DNA from: Achatina immaculata
Taxonomy: Eukaryota > Mollusca > Gastropoda > Stylommatophora > Achatinidae
Direction: 5' to 3'
DNA length: 64,000 nt
Assembly: GCA_009760885.1 (NCBI GenBank)
Contig: CM019716.1
Span: 10,796,438-10,860,437, forward strand
Part shown: one piece after another, positions 54,075 through 64,000 of the stretch
Layout of the letters: each line of letters starts with the position of its first letter
Position numbering within the stretch: position 1 is the first letter of the stretch
Notes under the pieces: generated by a model
Seen by the model: the letters and a program-made list of their open reading frames with translations, nothing else
Told to the model about the DNA's origin: nothing
The model's database searches: none
Translations under genes and position numbers: made by a program

Positions 54075-56380
54075 CTTAACTTTATTCTCAGTATATTTTC
54101 AGTACGGGCTAATGTTTTGTTCCCAGTATATTTTCAGTACGGGCTAATGTTTTGTTCCTAGTATATTTTCAATACGGGCTAATGTTTTGTTCACAGTATA
54201 TTTTAATATGACCTAATGTTTTGTTCACAGTATATTTTAATATGACCTAATGTTTTGTTCACAGTATATTTTAATATGGCCTAATGTTTTGTTCACAGTA
54301 TATTTTAATATGGCCTAATGTTTTGTTCACAAAACTAAGCATAAATATGAAAATCAGTATATTTAAGAGTAATGTTCTAAGTGTACTACTCTATGGAAGT
54401 GAATGCTGGAAAATCACCAAAACCATAGAAAACAAGTTGAATTCTTTCCAGACTAAATGTTTACGTAGAATTTAAAAAATATTTTGGCCAAACACCATAA
54501 GAAATAACATCTTATTGGCAGAAATGCAGATGAAACCACTGACAACAATTATTGAGGAAAGACGCTGGCGATGGTTGGGACATGTGCTCCGAATGACTGA
54601 CAACTCACTACCAAAAATACCACTAAGATGGACACCACAGGGGAGCAGAAGTAAGGGTAGACCAAAAGAGACATGGAGAAGAACAACAGAAAGGATGTTG
54701 AGCAATAGAGGGCTCACCTGGGCAAGAGCAGAAAAAAAGGCGAAAGACAGGCATTTGTGGAAAACCCTTGCGGAAGCCCCATGTGCCCTGGGCACTTAAG
54801 GTTCAGAGAGAGAGAGAGAGATATTTTAATATGACCTAATGTTTTGTTCACAGTATATTTTAATATGACCTAATGTTTTGTTCACAGTATATTTTACTAC
54901 ACCTAATGTTTTGTTCACAGTATATTTTAATATGACCTAATGTTTTGTTCACAGTATATTTTAATATGGCCTAATGTTTTGTTCACAGTATATTTTACTA
55001 CACCTAATGTTTTGTTCACAGTATATTTTAATATGGCCTAATGTTTTGTTCACAGTATATTTTAATATGACCTAATGTTTTGTTCACAGTATATTTTAAT
55101 ATGACCTAATGTTTTGTTCACAGTATATTTTACTACACCTAATGTTTTGTTCACAGTATATTTTAATATGACCTAATGTTTTGTTCACAGTATATTTTAC
55201 TACACCTAATGTTTTGTTCACAGTATATTTCACTACGCCTAATGTTTTGTTCCCAGTATATTTTCAATACGGGCTAATGTTTTGTTCCCAGTATATTTTC
55301 AATATGGGCTAATGTTTTGTTCCCGGTATATTTTCAGTACGGGCTAATGTTTTGTTCCCAGTATATTTTCAGTACGGGCTAATGTTTTGTTCCCAGTATA
55401 TTTTCAATACGGGCTAATGTTTTGTTCCCAGTATATTTTCAATACGGGCTAATGTTTTGTTCCCAGTATATTTTCAATATGGGCTAATGTTTTGTTCCCG
55501 GTATATTTTCAGTACGGGCTAATGTTTGTTCCCAGTATATTTTCAGTACGGGCTAATGTTTTGTTCCCAGTATATTTTCAATACGGGCTAATGTTTTGTT
55601 CCCAGTATATTTTCAATACGGGCTAATGTTTTGTTCCCAGTATATTTTAATATGGCCTAATGTTTTGTTCACAGTATATTTTACTGCGGCCTAATGTTTT
55701 GTTCACAGTATATTTTACTGCGGCCTAATGTTTTGTTCACAGTATATTTTACTGCGGCCTAATGTTTTGTTCACAGTATATTTTACTGCGGCCTAATGTT
55801 TTGTTCACAGTGTATTTTAATATGACCTAATGTTTTGTTCACAGTATATTTTAATATGACCTAATGTTTTGTTCACAGTATATTTTAATATGACCTAATG
55901 TTTTGTTCACAGTATATTTTAATACCGCCTAATGTTTTGTTCACAGTATATTTTACTGTGGCCTAATGTTTTGTTCACAGTATATTTTACTGCAGCCTAA
56001 TGTTTTGATCACAGTATATTTTACTACCCCTAATGTTTTGTTCACAGTATATTTTACTGTGGCCTAATGTTTTGTTCACGGTATATTTTAATACCGCCTA
56101 ATGTTTTGTTCCCGGTATATTTTACTGCGCCCAATGTTGTGTTCACAGTATATTTTACTGTGGCCTAATGTTGTGTTCACAGTATATTTTACTGTGGCCT
56201 AATGTTGTGTTCACAGTATATTTTACTGTGGCCTAATGTTGTGTTCACAGTATATTTTACTGTGGCCTAATGTTGTGTTCACAGTATATTTTACTGTGGC
56301 CTAATGTTGTGTTCACAGTATATTTTACTGTGGCCTAATGTTTTGTTCACAGTATATTTTACTGTGCCTAATGTTGTTCC
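54075..56380. repeat. 34-bp minisatellite, about 53 copies, LINE-interrupted
   Basis: Units AATGTTTTGTTCACAGTATA TTTTAATATGACCT, with GTTCCCAGTATATTTTCAAT ACGGGCT and TTTACTGCGGCCT subtypes arranged in blocks. LINE E occupies 54331-54823. Each unit contains a TTCACAG word that resembles a splice acceptor, but no exon is associated. Confidence 0.94.
54331..54823 (+). mobile_element. LINE family E, longer 3' fragment in the array
   Basis: Reads TKLSINMKISIFKSNVLSVL, LLYGSECWKITKTIENKLNS, FQTKCLRRI, then AEMQMKPLTTIIEERRWRWL, GHVLRMTDNSLPKIPLRWTP, SKGRPKETWRRTTERMLSN and a (GA)n tail. It extends further 5' than the copies inside Tc1. Target duplication cannot be defined because the flanks are tandem repeat. 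Confidence 0.9.
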
Positions 56381-56639
56381 CCAGTATGTTGTATAGAAGA
56401 TTTTTAGATAAGATCTTTTCATTCATATTTGTATTCTGAACTGGTGTCTGTAGTCTTTTCTCTTTGGCTGTAAAAGCTACTGATTTGTGAAGTTCGCTTT
56501 ATATAAGAGTTAACCAAGTTTCTATTTGCATCAATTCATGTAGGTACAGGCAGGAAACAGAACATTTTGAACAGTGCGGCCTTTAACCTTTGACCTGACA
56601 TGATAGCACTTTTAACTGAACACTTCGAACAGTGAACAT
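56381..56639. other. Unannotated spacer
   Basis: Unique sequence; a phrase GAACAGTGCGGCCTTTAACC TTTGACCTGACATGATA (56571-56607) recurs at about 56985-57022, flanking the next element. Confidence 0.5.
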
Positions 56640-56985
56640 TTTTTACAAATAGGAAACAATGAGGCTTTCGTAAGGTAAAAGAAGAGAACACAGTTTTGCA
56701 GGATTAGACCTTTTAAAAAATCGTAGAAATTTTTGTGTGCCATGACCTCGTTTCTTTCCGGGTGTAACGATCTTCGTCTCGACTAACAGGTACTAATGAC
56801 TTCGCTTTCAAACACATTTTTTTGGAGGTGCGAGATAGTGTAATTCGTTAGTACGCTGTTCTCTCGTGGCTAGACGGCTGCTCGTCCTACCAGGGTCCGT
56901 GGTTCGAATCCCAGGTAATTATATGTGATTTTTTTCCCTCTCACTTCTCACTAAAGTGCTTTTTTTCGAGGTATAGTCTTTACTT
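56640..56985 (+). mobile_element. tRNA-like inverted-repeat element, single divergent copy
   Basis: Contains the same order as the 50-kb composite: a left arm AAGAGAACACAGTTTTGCAG GATTAGACC, CATGACCTCGTTTCTTTCCG, the tRNA-like stretch CTCTCGTGGCTAGACGGCTG to a B box GGTTCGAATCCC (56901-56912), and a truncated right arm TTTTTTTCGAGG. It is bordered by about 37-bp direct repeats of host-like sequence. Confidence 0.75.
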
Positions 56986-57104
56986 TGAACAGTGCGCCCT
57001 TTAACCTCTGACCTGACATGATACTACTTTTAGCTAAAGTGAAGATGTTCCTTATATAAGATGATTAGCTAAGAGTTTCCAGCACAGTCTTAGTATCTGG
57101 ACGT

Positions 57105-57640
57105 GAATGTTGTGTCATTATACTTCTCTAGTTTCTTCCTCGCTGTTGAGTGAACGTTGTTATCATACTTCCCTAGTTCGTTCCTCTCTTTTGTGTGAAC
57201 ATTGTTATTATACTTCTCTAGTTCCTTCCTCTGTGTTGTTTGAACGTTGTTATCATACTTCCCTAGTTTCTTCCTCTCTGTTGTTTGAACGTTGTTATCA
57301 TACTTCCCTAGTTCCTTCCTCTCTGTTGTTTGAACGTTGTTATCATACTTCCCTAGTTCCTTCCTCTCTGTTGTTTGAACGTTGTTATCATACTTCCCTA
57401 GTTCCTTCCTCTGTGTTGTTTGAACGTTGTTATCATACTTCTCTAGTTCCTTCTTCTCTGTTGTGTGAACGTTATTATCATAGTTCCCTAGTTCCTTCCT
57501 CTCTGTTGTATGAATGTTGTTATTACTTCCTTAGGTCCTTCCTCTGTGTTGAGTGAACGTTGTTATTATACTTTCCTAGTTTCTTCCTCTTTGTGTGTGA
57601 ATGTTGTTATCATACTTCCCTAGTTCCTTCCTCTTTGTTG
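57105..57640. repeat. 45-bp minisatellite, about 12 copies
   Basis: Units GTTGTTTGAACGTTGTTATC ATACTTCCCTAGTTCCTTCC TCTCT. The open frame of YHTSLVPSSLLFERC repeats is a period artefact. A (CT)n tract follows at 57687-57706. Confidence 0.93.
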
Positions 57641-57749
57641 TGTGATAACTAGTTCCTTCATCTCTGATGTCTTATAACTAGTTCCTCTCTCTCTCTCTCT
57701 CTCTCTTTTTTCTCTGATATCTGATAATCAATGCCTTCCTCTCTGATGT

Positions 57750-58045
57750 CTTTGTTTTTCTACTTGTGTTTTTGTCTGTCTCAATGTTTTTCTACTTGTG
57801 TTTTTGTCTGTCTCAATGTTTTTCTACTTGTGTTTTTGTCTGTCTCAATGTTTTTCTACTTGTGTTTTTATCTGTCTCAATATTTTTCTACTTGTGTCTG
57901 TCTCAATGTTTTTCTACTTGTGTTTTTGTCTGTCTCTACATTTGTCTACTTGTCTTTCACTTATTTCTTCCTTCATGCTTTTTTCATTCTTATTTGGGAG
58001 AGAGTGAGAAGAGAAGAGAGAGTGAACGAAGAGAGAGAGAGAGAC

Positions 58046-58076
<31 letters not shown>

Positions 58077-58085
58077 CAAAGAAGG
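57750..58085. repeat. 32-bp minisatellite followed by GA-rich tract
   Basis: 57750-57960: about six units of TTTTTCTACTTGTGTTTTTG TCTGTCTCAATG. 57998-58085: purine-rich GAGAGAGACAGAGACAGAG. Confidence 0.9.
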
Positions 58086-58194
58086 GACAGAGTTTAGAAG
58101 AGATGTTGGAGAAAGTGTTAGCAATTAAAAATATCAAATTTAAATGAGTAAAATAAGCAGAAAAATGTATAAGTAGATGACGCAATAGAACAAT

Positions 58195-58380
58195 ATTATT
58201 GAACTGACGCAAGAAGAAAAGTAACAACTAGAACAATCTGATGCAAGAAGTAACAACTAGAACATTCTGACGCAAGAAGAAAAGTAACAACTAGAACATT
58301 CTGACGCAAGAAGAAAAATAACAACTAGAACATTCTGACGCAAGAAGAAAAATAACAACTAGAACATTCTGACGCAAGAG
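58195..58380. repeat. About 34-bp minisatellite, 5-6 copies
   Basis: Units ACGCAAGAAGAAAAGTAACA ACTAGAACATTCTG with one shortened copy. Confidence 0.9.
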
Positions 58381-58639
58381 TACTGGCCGTGGACTTTATT
58401 AAGAAACCGGAATTTTACTTTAGTGGACACGTGCAACTTCATTCACGCACAAGAAAATGATACAACAGATGTTTGCACTGTCTGGCTTTCACTTCGTCCT
58501 TTCGTCCTCTGGGCCGAGATTTTGACAGTGATAACACTTGCACTTGACTGAAGGTGTAAGAAGGAGTAAAAGAGTGGAAGAGGAAACAGTTAAGTAAACT
58601 GCACCAACACGACGGAAGAAAGGCTTGGCCGCTGCTCTG

Positions 58640-58851
58640 CTGAAACTCGCGTTCTGATTGGCCATTCGCATACACACCCTCGACACCACCTCGTGGTATA
58701 AATCAACAAATGCGAGGCTCTCGTTGTATAAAGTGCGATCAGGTACGTTTCAAAAACAAACCCCGAAGCTGAAAACAAAACTAGAGAGACGCCAAGAACT
58801 AGTACTCTGTGTTCACAAGTTATATTTGTTTCATGTTACATGATAAGAGAG
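58640..58851 (+). promoter_or_regulatory. Possible promoter and first exon
   Basis: An inverted CCAAT box (CTGATTGGCC, about 58654) is followed by GTGGTATAAATC (about 58693) and GTTGTATAAAGTG (about 58723). About 120 bp further on, AGAG/GTAAGC at 58850 is a good splice donor. The segment is not repetitive except that the donor context is partly copied at 58944. No downstream exon is found in the window, so this is only a candidate. Confidence 0.25.
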
Positions 58852-59144
58852 GTAAGCCCATGCTTGTAGAACTCTTGTTTTGCTAATCATTATGTCAGAG
58901 TTATTCATAGGCTGGACGGTCTCACACAGACTAGTAAAATCAAGAGAGGTAAGCCCATGCTTGTATAACTCTTCTTTTTGCTAGTCATTACGTCATATGC
59001 CTGACGGTCTCATTAAGTTGCCGAGATAGCTTACATTAGGCTCACACAGCCTGGTAAAATCAAGAGAAGTTTGATCAGTAGAGTTTGTAAAATAAGGAGA
59101 GGTTTGACCAGTATAATTTGTTTGTAAAATAAGGATAGATTTGA
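58852..59144. repeat. About 95-bp imperfect direct repeats
   Basis: AGAGAGGTAAGCCCATGCTT followed by CTCTTGTTTTGCTAATCATT A and later TCACACAGACTAGTAAAATC recur two to three times between 58850 and 59070. Confidence 0.65.
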
Positions 59145-59510
59145 CCAGACTTCATTGTTTAGTGTAAACTTTGTTGCAAACTAGAGACAGACTTCATGGT
59201 TTTGTGTAAAATTTATTGTACACTAGAGACAGATTTCATTGTTTAGTGTAAACTTTATTGTACACTAGAGACAGACTCCATTGTTTAGTGTAAACTTTGT
59301 TGTACACTAGAGACAGACTTCATTGTTTAGTGTAAACTTTGTTGTATACTAGAGACATACTTCATTGTTTAGTGTAAACTTTGTTGTAAACTAGAGACAT
59401 ACTTCATTGTTTAGTGTAAACTTTGTTGTAAACTAGAGACATACTTCATTGTTTAGTGTAAACTTTGTTGTAAACTAGAGACAGACTTCATTGTTTAGTG
59501 TAAACTTGTT
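59145..59510. repeat. About 41-bp minisatellite, 9 copies
   Basis: Units ACTAGAGACAGACTTCATTG TTTAGTGTAAACTTTGTTGT A with small changes. Confidence 0.92.
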
Positions 59511-59591
59511 CAGTTCTGAAGCATTAATGTTAGCTTTGAGTTTTGTCGAGGATTATTTTCCTGTACAGCTCCTATCATGGCTGATTCTGAC

Positions 59592-59623
<32 letters not shown>

Positions 59624-60645
59624 GCTGTTGTCATGCAGTTATTTCTTGATTGTTGTAGGAATAACATTTTTATAAAGTAACATTCGTGAAAGTTAGTTTT
59701 TTAAAAGATTAAAAAGACAAAAAGTCCACGATACGGGACATAACTCTGCCCATATTGTAGAGCCATATAATTCCGGGAGTTTATCATCTTTCAGGGAATG
59801 TGACAGTGTCATTTCGGTATTTTAGTTGATGGTCTCTGAGGGAGGGAGAGAGAGATAAATTTGAGATCACCATATTTCTCCGACGGACAACTTTATGTTG
59901 CTTGCTCAAGTGATGATTCACCCAAAAATTTATTTATTCTTGCTTCTGGAGGTGAAACTAAATATGTTGTTTATAATCAAACCGTCTAGACTCTGTAGAA
60001 CCTTCTAGAAGATCGTTGAACTGAATAGAGCTCTGTAGAACCTTGTAGAAGGCTGTGAAAATGAATAAAACGTTGTAGAACTGTCTGGAAGGTTGTGAAA
60101 ATGAATAAAACGTTGTAGAACTGTCTGGAAGGTTGTGGAAATGAATAGAACTTTCGTGATTGGGATAAATAAATACCCGGACAACGTCGGGTACTCACCT
60201 AGTATTAATTGATCAATGAACGTGTGACATCATCCAAATACACACTGTGTTTACCAACCCTCCCCCCCCCCCCACTTGTTTGTATCAAGTAAATGTGAAC
60301 TTCTCGTCCCAAGGCCTTCCCCGTCTTCACAACCAGCTTGTGTGTGCTGCATGGCGGTATCGATCTACAAGTATCGATTTTGTCTGGAGTTTTCTGGGCT
60401 TCAATAATTTGTCTTCGATTTTCTTTATTTTATTTCAGAAATCATTGTGTGGGGTTGTTTTGACATTAGAGAATCGATTTTGCCTAGATTTTTTTTTTTA
60501 CAGACAGACAGACGGACAGAAAGACAGACAGACGGACAGAAAGACAGACAGACAGGTAGAGAAACAGGGAAAGGGAGAAAGAAAAACCAGATACTGAAAG
60601 AGAGGCACGGAGAACTATATATATATTTAGGTAAAGTGAGATAAA
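59511..60645. repeat. Unique sequence with (ATT)n, about 38-bp units and (ACAG)n
   Basis: (ATT)n at 59597-59624; three to four units of GTAGAACTGTCTGGAAGGTT GTGAAAATGAATAAAAC at 59994-60150; (ACAGACAG)n at 60500-60555. Between them, no recognisable gene. Short frames in the tetranucleotide tract are not genes. Confidence 0.7.
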
Positions 60646-61591
60646 GAACTGGTTTAAAGCAGAGTGATACATTATTCTTATTACGATTAAACCTTGTACT
60701 AGAAAAGATCATCAAAAAAGCGAAAGAAGAAAGCAGTACAGAAGAACAAACTAAAATACTTGGATACGCTGGTGACATTGACCTGGTGGAGGAAACTATG
60801 CAAGATGTCGTCAATACCTGCATACACCTGAGAGATGTAGCACTAAAAGTGGGCTTGACCATTAACCAAGATAAGATAAAGTATATGAAGATATCAAGAG
60901 ACCAAGGGCAGAATGATCCAGATTATATAAATGTTGGAGAGATGATTATTAGGAAAGCAGAAACATACAAATATCTAGGCACAACCTTCAACAGATGCCA
61001 CCACAGTAAGTGAGGAAATTAAAAGCAGTGTACAGATAGGGAATAAAATATACTTCGCCTGCAAAAAATAAAAAATCCTGTCCCAAAACACCAAAATAAC
61101 AATCTACTAAAAGTATAATAAGACCATCCATCATGTATGGATCAGAAATATGGAGTACAACAAAGAAAGATGAACAACAATTGCTGATTTTTTAGAACAA
61201 GACCCTAAGAAGAATCTTTGGGCCGATACAGGATATCAACAGTGGAGAATGGAGAGCTAGAAAGAACGCTGAACTGGACAGCTTATTTGGATCCCAATGA
61301 ATTATAAATGTCTTGAAACTGAACAGACTACGCTGGCTGGGGCATGTAGAAAGAATGGAAGAGAACAGACAAACGAAAATGATATATACACAAGAGATGA
61401 AGGAAACAAGACCAAGGGGTAGACCAAGACAGAGATGGACAGACAACATAGAAGAGGATGTAAAAGAAGCTGGTGTCAGCAGCTGGAGAGAGAAGGTTAG
61501 GAATAGAAAGGAATGAAAGTGAACTTTATCTGCAGCAATGAGACTTAAAGGCTTGGAAAGCTGAAGAAGAAAAGAAGAAGAAGAAGAAGAA
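60646..61591 (+). mobile_element. LINE family A, 5'-truncated collinear copy
   Basis: Flanked by the 8-bp duplication GAGATAAA (60638-60645, 61592-61599). Reads RLNLVLEKIIKKAKEESSTE, ILGYAGDIDLVEETMQDVVN, KVGLTINQDKIKYMKISRDQ, AETYKYLGTTFNR, then after frameshifts MYGSEIWSTTK, LNRLRWLGHVERMEENRQTK, TRPRGRPRQRWTDNIEEDVK and a GAA-rich tail. The catalytic YADD is YAGD here, so this RT is dead. It is the reference for the inverted copy at 11143-12214. Confidence 0.9.
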
Positions 61592-61654
61592 GAGATAAAC
61601 TAACATACAGGGACAGAGAGAGGGGGAGAAAGAGGTAGGGAGAACGTTCTTACA

Positions 61655-61975
61655 TCATTCCCATGCCATTAAACGTCACATAGGGCTCGCATAGTTGTTT
61701 ACCAAGTTTTCCTGTTCTCGGCTCGTCTTTCAACTTCATCAAGGGATGTTATGCCCACTAAACTGGCTTCTCTTAACAATGTCATCTTTAGAGTTTCACG
61801 TGGTCGACCTCTTTTTCTTCTCATCACATGGCCTTCATATATCCCTCTTTTTTTCTGATCACCCATGAGACAGGTTGTTGTTTGCTCATCTGTCTTATCT
61901 CTGTGTTGTTCTTTAATTCGTTCCACTTTATACCAAGTATTTTCCTTAGGCATTTGTTTTCAAAAGAGCCTAATT
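61655..61975 (-). mobile_element. LINE D, 3' fragment
   Basis: Starts with the complement of the LINE D 3'UTR (CCATGCCATTAAACGTCACA), then the GRPRETLKMTLLREASLVGI region and DEQTTTCLMGDQKKR. A deletion joins RKRGRPRE directly to the VMRR box. No target duplication seen. Confidence 0.87.
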
Positions 61976-62273
61976 TTTAAAAGAGAAAGATTCACATAGA
62001 TATAAATATGGTTGAACACATTTATATGATGGAAAGATGAATTCTTTTCTTCACTTGCAGCGCCATCTTGCGTGCAGAATGAACATCCCGGCTTCCTCCA
62101 ATTTCCCATCTTTTCCATGTTTATTTTGCGAGTTATCTCCCGTTAGTCTCCCACGTCCCATTTCGATCATCTCTCTTGAGTCATGAAAGTTGAGATATTT
62201 TTCTGTAACCAGTTTTTTGTATTTCGTCGTAATTTTCCTCCAGCCACCAGCATCTCCAAACTTCCTGTGGTTT
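61976..62273. other. Unannotated sequence
   Basis: Unique sequence with no recognised features. Confidence 0.4.
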
Positions 62274-62977
62274 AAAACTCTTTCCGTGCGGGAGGAAAAA
62301 CACGGACGTGTCATGGCGTGCGGGAGTAAAAACGCGGGTCTTGACTGTAAGGGGGTCTAGTTGTAAAATGGAATGGAAAACAGTATTTCCATGTACTTCC
62401 GTATACCTAATATGTGTCAAAGTATAGCTAAATGAATGAAAATTTCATAAATGCAGAATTTTTTAGGAAAAAAGAAGTAATGTGATGTTTTTAGACACTG
62501 ATTGTGGCCAGCTCACCATCAGCTAGGTCTAGATTCGCGCTACTTACCCCTACTTACCATCTAAGATGTGTAGATCTACTTGTCGATCTCATATTGTGAC
62601 TCCGTATTGCATTTCCGCTGCATGAATGTCTAAAATAACCTCCTAACTACTTCTCCAGTCGTCTAAATATGTCTAGATCTACTTAGAAAACATTCAAGAG
62701 CAGCGGGGTGGCCATAGGCTATGTCCATACCCCTATCTACATCGTCAAAAATTGAAAAATTTCCATGCTTCGCGTCCTTGTTCTCGCTCGGCATCGCTCG
62801 TAACTAGGCACGCATTCTCCATTTTGAAAGTGTCACCGGAATCACGGACGAAATATGTACAATCTAAATGTTATACCGCTTGTTTTAATGAAACAAACAA
62901 TGTCGAATTTTCGACCATACGCACCTTGGGACCACCGGAAGTGTTGAAAGTTCGACCATACGCACGGAAAGAGTTTT
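62274..62977. repeat. Segment bounded by 17-bp perfect inverted repeats
   Basis: AAAACTCTTTCCGTGCG at 62274-62290 is exactly complemented by 62961-62977. The 700-bp interior is unique and non-coding by eye. TCGACCATACGCAC occurs twice at the right side (62910-62925, 62951-62965). It could be a small DNA transposon, but no target duplication is evident. Confidence 0.4.
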
Positions 62978-63237
62978 GGAAACTTGTCCAGTGGCGTAAA
63001 CAGGCTACTGCACGAAGTTTAGACTTTTTCATGGGAGGGAAATATTCACGAAACAGAATTAGAATTTGTAGATCATATTTAAGCACTGAAATTTTAGGTA
63101 ACAGGGGTCAGTCAGTGCAAGTCAGTTGTGAGTCATTTTTGATCATTGTGATTAATGCTGATTTGAAGTTGATAGCTGAAGTTGTGATAGCACTAGAAAG
63201 ATGTGAACGTTGAGCTAGTATTTTTTTTTTTTCATGT
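62978..63237. other. Unannotated sequence
   Basis: Unique sequence next to the LINE C insertion; no gene is seen. Confidence 0.4.
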
Positions 63238-63246
63238 ATCCACGTG

Positions 63247-63949
63247 AAAGGCCTTACTTTGAACATCAAAAAGACAGAGACTATGGTTATATCTAAGAAA
63301 CAGAATCCACCAACATGCAGTATTAAATTAAACGGAACTATTCTAAAGCAGGTGCAGAAGTTCAAATACCTTGGAGCAGTAATAACTTCAGATGCGAAAT
63401 GCAGAACGGAAATTAGGAACAGAATAGGCCAAGCAAAGACTGCATTTCAGAGAATGAGAGACATATTAGCTAACACATCTTTATCAATGAATGTTAGAAA
63501 ACGAGTCCTAAAATGCTATACTGAACCTATCTTGTTATATGGAAGTGAATCATGGACAATAGGCAGGTCTGCACAAAAATCATTGGAAGCAACAGAAATG
63601 TGGTTTATTAGAAGAATGTTGCGAATCCCCTGGACAGCAAAAATAACTAATGAAGAATGTATGAGAAGAGCTGGAGAGACAAAAAACCTTGTCAAAAATT
63701 AAGAGAGAGACAATGTACTTTCATAGGACATGCAATGAGAAGAGGGGGCATTGAAAATATTATAACAACAGGAAAAATAGAAGGAAGAAGATCAAGAGGA
63801 AGACCAAGAGAAATGATACTGGACAGTCTGACGGAATGGTGTGAGAGGAGATCACCAACTGAACTGATGGCCTGCATGACGAATCGTGTACTCTGGAGAA
63901 GCATAATAGCCAACGCCAGTCGGCACGGCACCTAATGATGATGATGATG
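63247..63949 (+). mobile_element. LINE family C, 5'-truncated copy
   Basis: Flanked by the 9-bp duplication ATCCACGTG (63238-63246, 63950-63958). Reads LTLNIKKTETMVISKKQNPP, KFKYLGAVITSDAKCRTEIR, LLYGSESWTIGRSAQKSLEA, MWFIRRMLRIPWTAKITNEE, then after a one-base shift near 63700 RERQCTFIGHAMRRGGIENI, GRRSRGRPREMILDSLTEWC, LWRSIIANASRHGT, two stops and a (TGA)n tail. The upstream RT catalytic half is missing. It is recent judging by the single frame lesion. Confidence 0.92.
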
Positions 63950-64000
63950 ATCCACGTGTGTTTTTTATGTTGCTACAGTTGTCTTATAATAGAGATGTAA

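Noticed and set aside
54060..56380. TTCACAG words in each 34-bp unit as real splice acceptors
   Set aside because: No adjoining exon or host coding sequence exists here, unlike the LYRM4 array; the resemblance is likely chance.
63244..63935. Two overlapping frames as host genes
   Set aside because: They are the two halves of a frameshifted LINE C copy with a 9-bp target duplication and (TGA)n tail.

Overview
This is eukaryotic DNA from an invertebrate animal. The genes are split by GT-AG introns, the mobile elements are animal types (RTE-like and other LINEs, Penelope-like, Tc1 and mariner relatives, tRNA-derived SINE-like units), and roughly 40% of the window is minisatellite. A mollusc or other protostome fits best, but the window alone does not settle the phylum.

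Only two host genes can be supported, both nuclear genes for mitochondrial proteins, arranged head to head. FARS2 (mitochondrial phenylalanyl-tRNA synthetase) runs on the minus strand from about 10.2 kb down past position 1. It has a likely 5'UTR exon and four coding exons whose splice phases all agree; the exon(s) for the C-terminal anticodon-binding domain lie outside the window. LYRM4/ISD11 (iron-sulfur cluster assembly factor) is complete on the plus strand: three coding exons at 13651, 18158 and 21951 encode 93 residues. The same divergent pair exists in human (6p25.1). Here the intergenic space is stretched to about 3.4 kb by nested LINE insertions and an inverted SINE-like pair.

1-10 kb: FARS2 with a Penelope-like GIY-YIG fragment, LINE debris, an RNase H-type retroelement remnant and three intronic minisatellites, two of which abut splice donors. 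10-13.6 kb: divergent promoter region with LINE families here called A, B and C nested in each other, target-site duplications visible. 13.6-22.4 kb: LYRM4, carrying a nearly intact 3.2-kb RTE-type LINE (family D), four tandem arrays and a foldback element. The 47-bp array in intron 1 appears to be copied from the exon 2 splice acceptor and supplies nine decoy acceptors.

22.5-28 kb: imperfect repeats, LINE D copies and a mariner-like element inserted in a 69-bp array, itself interrupted by LINE D. 28-35.5 kb: a 62-bp array and a 6.4-kb array of 35-bp units with higher-order structure. 35.5-45.2 kb: 47-bp and 33-bp arrays and a Tc1 element disrupted by LINE E, affected by two separate tandem duplications that each have a breakpoint in the 33-bp array. 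45-60 kb: a dozen further arrays (27, 27, 37, 52, 39, 34, 45, 32, 34, 41 bp), simple repeats, and a tRNA-like composite element flanked by 13-bp direct repeats. 60-64 kb: truncated LINE A, D and C copies. No host gene is recognised from 22.4 kb to the end. Long open frames there come from arrays whose period is a multiple of three, or from transposons.
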